Source: Cycas panzhihuaensis (Eukaryota; Cycadophyta). From it: 64,000 bases of DNA. Positions 58,685 to 64,000 of this stretch are shown here, piece after piece. The stretch spans positions 211,923,741-211,987,740 of the forward strand of contig CM041465.1 of the NCBI GenBank assembly GCA_023213395.1, in the 5' to 3' direction. Within the stretch, counting starts at the first letter, position 1. Each line of letters starts with the position of its first letter. Made by a program: the position numbers and the translations under genes. The notes under the pieces are model-generated. The model saw only the letters and a program-made list of their open reading frames with translations. It had not been told where the DNA came from and did no database searches.

Positions 58685-59933
58685 TCAACAGCTTTGATAT
58701 ACCATTTTGACTTTTTTGCTTACGTGGAATGTCTCCCGTCGATTGGTGACGATGACCCTTGATGTTGTCTCCACGACTGTTGTTGATGAATCGACTTGTC
58801 CTTCTTCGGCCGCTTTCCTCTCCGGTTTCTTGATTTTACAAGTAATTCTGGTGATCTTCTTCCTCGCCTTCCGCACTATTACATGTCCTGTAGTTCCTAA
58901 TTCCTTTTCACTTTCTATTATTTTGATTTGTGAGGACTCTTCTGAGGTATCTTCATTAAACACGACGTCTCTACTCACATAGATTCTATTTGTTCTAGGA
59001 TCTATGCACTTATATGCCTTTGAATTTTTACTATATCCTATCAAAATACATTCTATGCTTTTGCATCTAATTTGGACCTCTTTTATCGTGAATATGCACA
59101 AATGCTTGACTACCAAAACCTTGGGGGAACTTACATCGGGTTTCAAACCTGTCCAAGCTTCCTCGAGTGATGTTCTTCAAGATATCTGGTTGGACTTCAT
59201 TTATTAAGTAACATCTTTGTCTTGCTATACACTAGTACATCTTTGATATCTTTGTTCCATACATCATGCTTCGAGCCATCTCCATCAAGGTCCTATTCTT
59301 TCTTTCAGCTACTCCATTTGGTGAGGAGTATAGGAGTTGTTATTTGTCTACGAATTCCTCTGTATTCTGATGAATTTAGAAATTGCTCGACATATATTCT
59401 CCTCCTCCATCTGACCTGATACACTTGATTTTCATTCCTGATTCTAGCTCAACTTCTGCCTTAAATTCTTTAAATGCTTCAAAGACCTCAGATTTATTAT
59501 GTAAGAAATATACCCAAACTTTTCGAGTGAAATCATTAATGAAAGTTAGGAAATATCTGCATCCGTTTATTGACAATGGTGAAATAGGGCCACAAATATC
59601 AGTGTATCAGATCTAATTTAGACTTAGATTTCCAAATGCTTTCTTTAAATGGAAACCTATCTTTGTTTTCAGGAGTTGACAACCTTTACAAACAAATGTA
59701 TCTGAAGAGATATTAGGTAAACCGTTTACCATTTCTGACTTTTCCATTTGTTTAAGTGTGTCAATTGGAAGATGTCCATACCTTAAATGCCATACTTTAT
59801 TATCAGATTTAAGAGCAGTACAAGCTTTTTCTTCCAAACAAGGAAGTACAAGATTTGTGAGGAGTTTGTAGAGATCATTGCATCGATCCCTTTTCCAACA
59901 ATTTTCCGTCTTTTTCATATCCGAATGTGACAA
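58685..59933 (-). pseudogene. J integrase
   Basis: 59933-59613: WHLRYGHLPIDTLKQMEKSE and FVCKGCQLLK (zinc H-H-C-C). 59576-59376: CRYFLTFINDFTRKVWVYFL and CIRSDGGGEYMSSNF with the second Asp. 59146-58685: ECILIGYSKNSKAYKCIDPR and RIYVSRDVVFNEDT (C-terminal part). The third catalytic region lies in a broken stretch near 59300. Confidence 0.85.
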
Positions 59934-60147
59934 TTCCCTTCTTCATCGAAAATGGTCCTCACCCTTTTTGCTCGGTTGAGAGGCGAAAGAAGATTCATCT
60001 TCGTGTCGGTACATAGAGAACATTACCGATTTTTCTTTCATTTCCATTCAGATTTACTGAAATGGTTCCAATCCCTTTGATGTTAAGGGAGTACTTGTCA
60101 CCCAGCTCCACGGACTTGTCCATATTGTATGGATTTATGATTTGGAA

Positions 60148-61167
60148 CTAGTCTTCCCGACTCGTCATGTGTTTAGAGGCTCCTGAATCTATGTACCAAA
60201 TGTCTTTGTCTTTCATTCCCGTGACCAATGCTGTGATGAAAGCAGTCTCCTCTTCCTCTTCTTCTTCTTCTTCATCTTTTTCTTTGCTGTATCCGCCGAT
60301 AGGTCTTTTTCCTTTGTAGATTTCACTTCGTCTTTGAGGACACTGATAAGGATAGTGTCCACTTTGTCCGCAGTAGCAGCATATGTCGAAGATCCTGCAA
60401 TTGTTTACGAAGTGTCCAGTTATCCACGGTTGTAGCATATTACATTCTCTGCTGCGTCCTCGTCCTCTGGAATTTGACCAGCGTCCTCGACCTCTAGAAT
60501 CTGACAATCTGCTAGGTGCACGAAATTGTTGTCTTCCTCTTTGTCCGAGATTTAACCTAGATGCAAAGGCATCTTCTAGCTCTGTCGTATTTTCGTACCT
60601 TTTGTTTCTCTGCTCCTGTCTTAATAGCAGTCCTGTCAATTCATCAAGAGTTAATTTATCTAACCTATCACTATCAGTGATAGTGTTAACAATGGTATCA
60701 AAAGATTTGGGCAGCCTTCATTGTACTATTTCTACAAGGTCTTGTTCTGATATCATTCCTCCAGCACTCAGAAGATTATTTCTCACAGTGATGATTTTAT
60801 GCATAAATTCTTCCAATCGCCCGTTTTCTTTCATATGGAGTTTATACAACTCTTCTTTGAGTGTGATTATTCTTGCTTTATTCTTTTGACCATATAAATT
60901 TTCTAAACATTTCCAGTTTCGAGGCCTAGTTCGGTTTTCAACATAGACAAGTACTGAATCGAAATAGACATTTTCAGTGAGACTACCCATATTATTTCTT
61001 TCAATCCAACTCTTCAATTTGTCATCACCGGCGGGAGGCGGGTTTCCTTTCCCTCAAGAATTTCCCAGGCGTCTTTCATTATCGAATAGTCTCCATTTTG
61101 ATTTTCCACATGGTAATTTGAACTGGTCGGTTTTCGTGTTCGAGACGGTAATGATGGAGGAAGACAT
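60148..61167 (-). pseudogene. J gag and protease motif
   Basis: Minus-strand ATG at 61167 (MSSSIITVSNTKTDQF). The frame then shifts, and 61120-60718 reads SIMKDAWEILEGKE then SWIERNNMGSLTENVYFDSV and NLYGQKNKARIITLKEELYK (copia UBN2-type gag). 60639-60148 is open for 163 codons. It has an Arg-Gly-rich stretch (SRGRGRWSNSRGRGRSRE), an intact zinc knuckle CCYCGQSGHYPYQCPQ, a run of glutamates and the protease start IWYIDSGASKHMTSRED with D-S-G intact. Confidence 0.85.
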
Positions 61168-61225
61168 GATTTTCGAATTGAAGGGTCGATTTAGGGCCGG
61201 TCAAATGCAATTTGATTCCGTCTAA

Positions 61226-61787
61226 ACCCTAGATGTCTGGCCAAAATGAAGTGTACCTCAAAATGTAGGTATTCAAGTCGCCTATGAGGATCTGAAGTCA
61301 GTTTTTCGAAACTGCTTTTCAAACGAGAGAAATCGGCTCCAGAAAGAAAAACGGCGGCTAGGGCAGAAATTCATTTTTTGAGAAAAAACACTGGAAAATC
61401 TCAAAATAAACCCTCGATTTTGGATGCAAATCAATCGTATTTATAGTGAGAAGGATTTCGGACCAGAAATACCCGAAATTTTTTGAAAATCGAAGAGATT
61501 TCGGCTCTGGTTTCTCCAAAAACGCGCGGACTGGTTAGGGGCTGATTTGGCCTTGAAAACGGCCTCAAAACGCTTCGCTCCGAGAGAGATGTGTTCAGTG
61601 CCTCGATCTATCTCCTGCAAAATTTCGTCTCGATCCGAACCGTTGAAAAACGCCGTCAGGTACAAATCAAATGCGGTTAAAATTCCGTACGATAAAAAAT
61701 TAATGACGTTGATTGATAAATCTTCCTTCAACACTTGGTAGAATTGACTATGAAGAATTCTCCTCAAGAGATGTTAATTTGAGTACC
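61226..61787 (-). other. J leader between primer site and gag, with an upstream ORF
   Basis: Contains a 108-codon minus-strand frame (61767-61441) starting MRRILHSQFYQVLKEDLSIN. I recognise no family. It may be a chance open frame in the leader. Confidence 0.35.
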
Positions 61788-61801
61788 ACCTCACGATACC
61801 A
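61788..61801 (-). promoter_or_regulatory. J primer-binding site
   Basis: Minus strand TGGTATCGTGAGGT directly follows the LTR end TTCAACA. Initiator-Met type at its first seven bases. Confidence 0.75.
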
Positions 61802-62018
61802 TGTTGAAAAAACACCGATCGAAACAAACTGAGAAAGGAATGAGATAATTTTCTATTGAGATTCAATTTGCTTAAGTATACAAGAGTCATGAGTTGGTTA
61901 CAACCACTAATGTAACCAATCACTCAGATATTGCCAAGTGGCATGATCTCATGAGAGCATTTAAGGGTTGGTCTAACATGACCCCTTTTCGACCTAGATA
62001 AAACATTATATCTTAACA
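61802..62018 (-). repeat. J 5' LTR
   Basis: Plus strand TGTTGAAAAAACACC to ATCTTAACA, 217 bp, almost identical to 56906-57122. Confidence 0.93.
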
Positions 62019-62448
62019 AGATCCCCAACATGGTTGATAAGTAGATTATGGATTAGCCATCATCTAACTCCTTTTATTAGTTTATTGCTTCCTTCTCTTA
62101 CTCTTCCTTAGTCTTTATTATTTTATTTCTTCATCTTTAATATCCATTTTGATGTTATATAGTTTCTTGTCAACATATTTATGTCCCTTGACCTAGGGTT
62201 TCTTACAACTATTAAACATTTTTAGTGTTCTTTTCTTAGCTCTTTCTATCTCTTTAGCCCTTTTTATTATGCTTATTAGCTCATATATACTAGAACTACT
62301 ATTTTGATATTTATGGAATCCTTGGTTACTTATTCTTTGCTAACTTATATATCACTTGATGGGATGCTATTTAGAATCACCTCTTGTTAAAAACAATACC
62401 CGACTAATGTAAATATTAAGCATTTATCTTTATTATTATTTCTTGGGC
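62019..62448 (-). mobile_element. I, part 2: gypsy gag C-terminus
   Basis: Minus strand 62290-62160: IKRAKEIERAKKRTLKMFNS, then CKKP-stop-VKGHKYVDKK, resembling the chromovirus gag end, where a Lys/Arg/Glu-rich helix leads into a zinc knuckle with PGH. The first Cys has changed. The protease continues on the other side of J at 56905. Confidence 0.55.
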
Positions 62449-62630
62449 TGACAAATGTTCATTTCAGAGTCTTATGGATCTATATATATCCAAAGACATC
62501 CTTGTACTCTTATGCTTTTTGGATCAATGTAATCGATTGTTCTAAGGTGGGTTTTTCCCATTGGATATCGTGTGTATTCGTTCTGTGTTTGGTGTGCGTG
62601 TTTGATCTAGTTCTGCTCCCAATTTTAACA
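62449..62630 (+). repeat. K: probable 5' LTR of a further element
   Basis: Ends AATTTTAACA, followed by a primer-site-like TTGTATCAGAGTGTG (62631-62645). Contains TCTATATATATCC (TATA-like) near 62479 and GGTGGGTTTTTCCC near 62546, usual in copia LTR R/U5 regions. The start is a guess (TGACAAATG). Confidence 0.45.
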
Positions 62631-62645
62631 TTGTATCAGAGTGTG
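62631..62645 (+). promoter_or_regulatory. K primer-binding site
   Basis: TTGTATCAGAGTGTG, initiator-Met pattern TGGTATCAGAG with one change. Confidence 0.55.
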
Positions 62646-63110
62646 ATATTGTACACTGCCACCAAGTGAGCCACATGATGTCCTGATCCAATTGCTGAAG
62701 GTTTAGAAGGAAGTTTGATATTGTGCAGAGTCCGAATGCCCTTTTGATGTTTGAGAAGAATTTAAAGGTGATTTGCCATTGAAATTGCTTCATACGCCCC
62801 TTCGACCTCATCTAAAGGTACTCTTCAAATTTTTCCTTCCTAACTCTCTTGCTCAGTTGTCCTTATTGTGTTGTATCCTCTGCATATTCAAGTTTTCCTT
62901 CTTGTCTATGTTGTAAAACCTTAAATCTTTAGTATGCTGTGTTTATGGTCTTATTCTCAATTTTTGTATCTGGCCAGACCAAAGTTATGATATTTTGACT
63001 GTAACACCTAATGCCCTCCTCATATCCTAAACACATATTACTGTTTATATCTACATGCATCTGTGTATAGTTACAGTTTCTTAATTGTGTCATTCAGAAG
63101 TATTGTTTAT
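62646..63110 (+). other. K leader, no gene seen
   Basis: T-rich sequence without a recognisable frame between the primer site and the TATAC-rich array. Confidence 0.4.
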
Positions 63111-63117
63111 TGACGTC

Positions 63118-63866
63118 TGCATATACACTAGTGTGTTTGCTGTTTGCATATAATATATGCATATACATCAATCCATACTATATATTTTCATGCATTTTTA
63201 AGGTTCGCGTCTCTCTTTGTATAATTGCGTTTCCTTACGAGTATACCTTGTTGGTGTCTCATTGAATATTCATGCGCATATACCTTTATTTACATTTCTT
63301 TCTAAGTATACATTGTTGGCATATCATTGAATATTAGCTATCTATATATACACTGCTCGCATTTCTTTTTGAGTATACACTATTGGGGTCTCATTGAATA
63401 TTCGTATGCCTATATATACGTGATTTTCTATCATTCACATCTGTTGCATATACATTATTCATGTTTGCACGTTTGTATATACTCATTTTACGCTATTGTA
63501 TATACATTGTTCACACTCATGATCAGTATATACATGATTTACGTAAATGTTTACCATTGTTCTCGTCTTACGTATACACACTGCATTTACTGATCATATT
63601 TCTCTGTGTATGCATTGGATGAGTATACCCGTTTGCACGGTGTACACGTCGCCTGTATATACACTATTTTCACTATTCACTTCTCTCTATGTATGCGTTG
63701 GCTGAGCATACACACTTGCACGCTGAAGCATCTGATTATTAGCTGTATATACACCATCTTCTAGATGTTGCATCTACCTGTGTATACACTGGGTTTTTAA
63801 AATATTCGCACCTCTTAGTATATACACCATTTTCACTAATCGCGTCTTAATAAGCGGGTATATACA
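63118..63866. repeat. TATAC-rich degenerate array with three ~66-bp tandem units
   Basis: About 19 copies of TATAC (mostly GTATATACA or GTATACA) occur at 30-50 bp spacing, for example near 63121, 63243, 63306, 63343, 63373, 63498, 63525, 63570, 63654, 63743, 63780, 63818 and 63858. Units starting GTATACxxTG/GTATACACTA at 63241, 63306 and 63373 share the phrase TCATTGAATATT at a 65-67 bp period. The array is not coding; the 88-codon Tyr/His-rich frame at 63327 is a by-product. 63867-64000 has no visible feature. Confidence 0.7.
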
Positions 63867-64000
63867 TAATGAATCAACATTTAATAACATAAGTGTGTGC
63901 AAGTTTTTGCTATTTTTCCATGCTAATCATTTATTGACGTTTTCATTTGCTATCGAATGTCTTTGTATTTATTTGGTGTATCATTATTCCTCTCAGATTT

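Larger units (their letters stand above)
56906..62018 (-). mobile_element. J: young, full-length Ty1/copia retrotransposon
   Basis: LTRs 56906-57122 and 61802-62018 are nearly identical: apart from the first three bases I see only one extra A and one missing T, both in homopolymers. PPT (TTAAGAGGGG) and PBS (TGGTATCGTGAGG) are in place. On the minus strand the order is gag, protease, integrase, RT, RNase H. Despite the young LTRs, pol is split over several frames. It splits element I between gag and protease. No clean 5-bp target duplication (GGTAT or GTATC against AGATC). Confidence 0.93.

Noticed and set aside
61547-61741. 64-codon plus-strand frame in the J leader
   Set aside because: Antisense shadow of the minus-strand leader frame, no known motif.
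63327-63593. 88-codon Tyr/His/Ile-rich open frame on the plus strand
   Set aside because: Composition is dictated by the TATAC-rich repeat array; no protein-like motif and no context for a gene.
1-64000. CRISPR arrays, operons, bacterial insertion sequences, rRNA or tRNA genes
   Set aside because: No regularly spaced identical repeats, no bacterial gene arrangement, and no recognisable rRNA or tRNA sequence; the window is plant retrotransposon DNA.

Overview
This window is nuclear DNA of a flowering or other seed plant with a large, repeat-rich genome. It contains no intact host gene. Nearly all of it is LTR retrotransposons inserted into one another, most of them heavily decayed. I infer a plant from the Ty1/copia and Ty3/gypsy families present, the initiator-Met-tRNA type primer sites (TGGTATC...), the Tat-type extra RNase H, an antisense ORF resembling the plant mobile domain (PMD), and a fragment of a plant-like BRCT gene. 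I cannot name the species.

Layout, left to right (element letters are mine). F (1-5639, + strand): 3' half of an old Tat-type gypsy element, with an antisense PMD-like frame, the additional RNase H (aRNH), and a 3' LTR from 3740. E (5640-10885, +): a copia element with both LTRs, primer site, PPT and a broken gag-pol. 10886-13366: a BRCT-domain gene fragment, an unassigned broken ORF, then a 253-bp LTR with a PPT on one side and a primer site on the other, and a deleted second copy of that LTR. H1 (13367-14983, +): 3' end of a copia-like element. G (about 15000-17884, then 34172-34216, then 41054-45594, +): an old Tat-type gypsy element whose integrase gene was split twice. A (17885-34171, minus): a 16.3-kb Tat-type element with 2.5-kb LTRs and target duplication AGGTC. 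B (34217-41053, minus): a gypsy element with target duplication TGGAG. H2 (45595-about 47280, minus): an inverted relative of H1. C (48537-51476, minus): a short copia element with both LTRs, next to D (51477-56065, minus), a decayed copia element. D and the young copia element J (56906-62018, minus) both lie in gypsy element I (56066-56905 and 62019-about 62448, minus). K (about 62449-64000, +): start of another LTR element, followed by an array rich in TATAC motifs.

Order of events: J is youngest, since its LTRs differ only by homopolymer indels and at their ragged start. A keeps much CpG. B, E and C are older. F, G, H, I and D are AT-rich, with stop codons where CAG, CAA or TGG are expected, as 5-methylcytosine decay would produce.

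Most noteworthy is an antisense gene found at the same place (between integrase and aRNH) in the three Tat-type elements A, F and G. In A it has a PMD-like start, an acidic middle, a coiled-coil end and a UTR-like tail. Also notable are the G/A/B stack with exact target duplications, a 201-bp LTR repeat that differs in copy number between the two LTRs of B, and the BRCT fragment beside a PPT-LTR-PBS junction.
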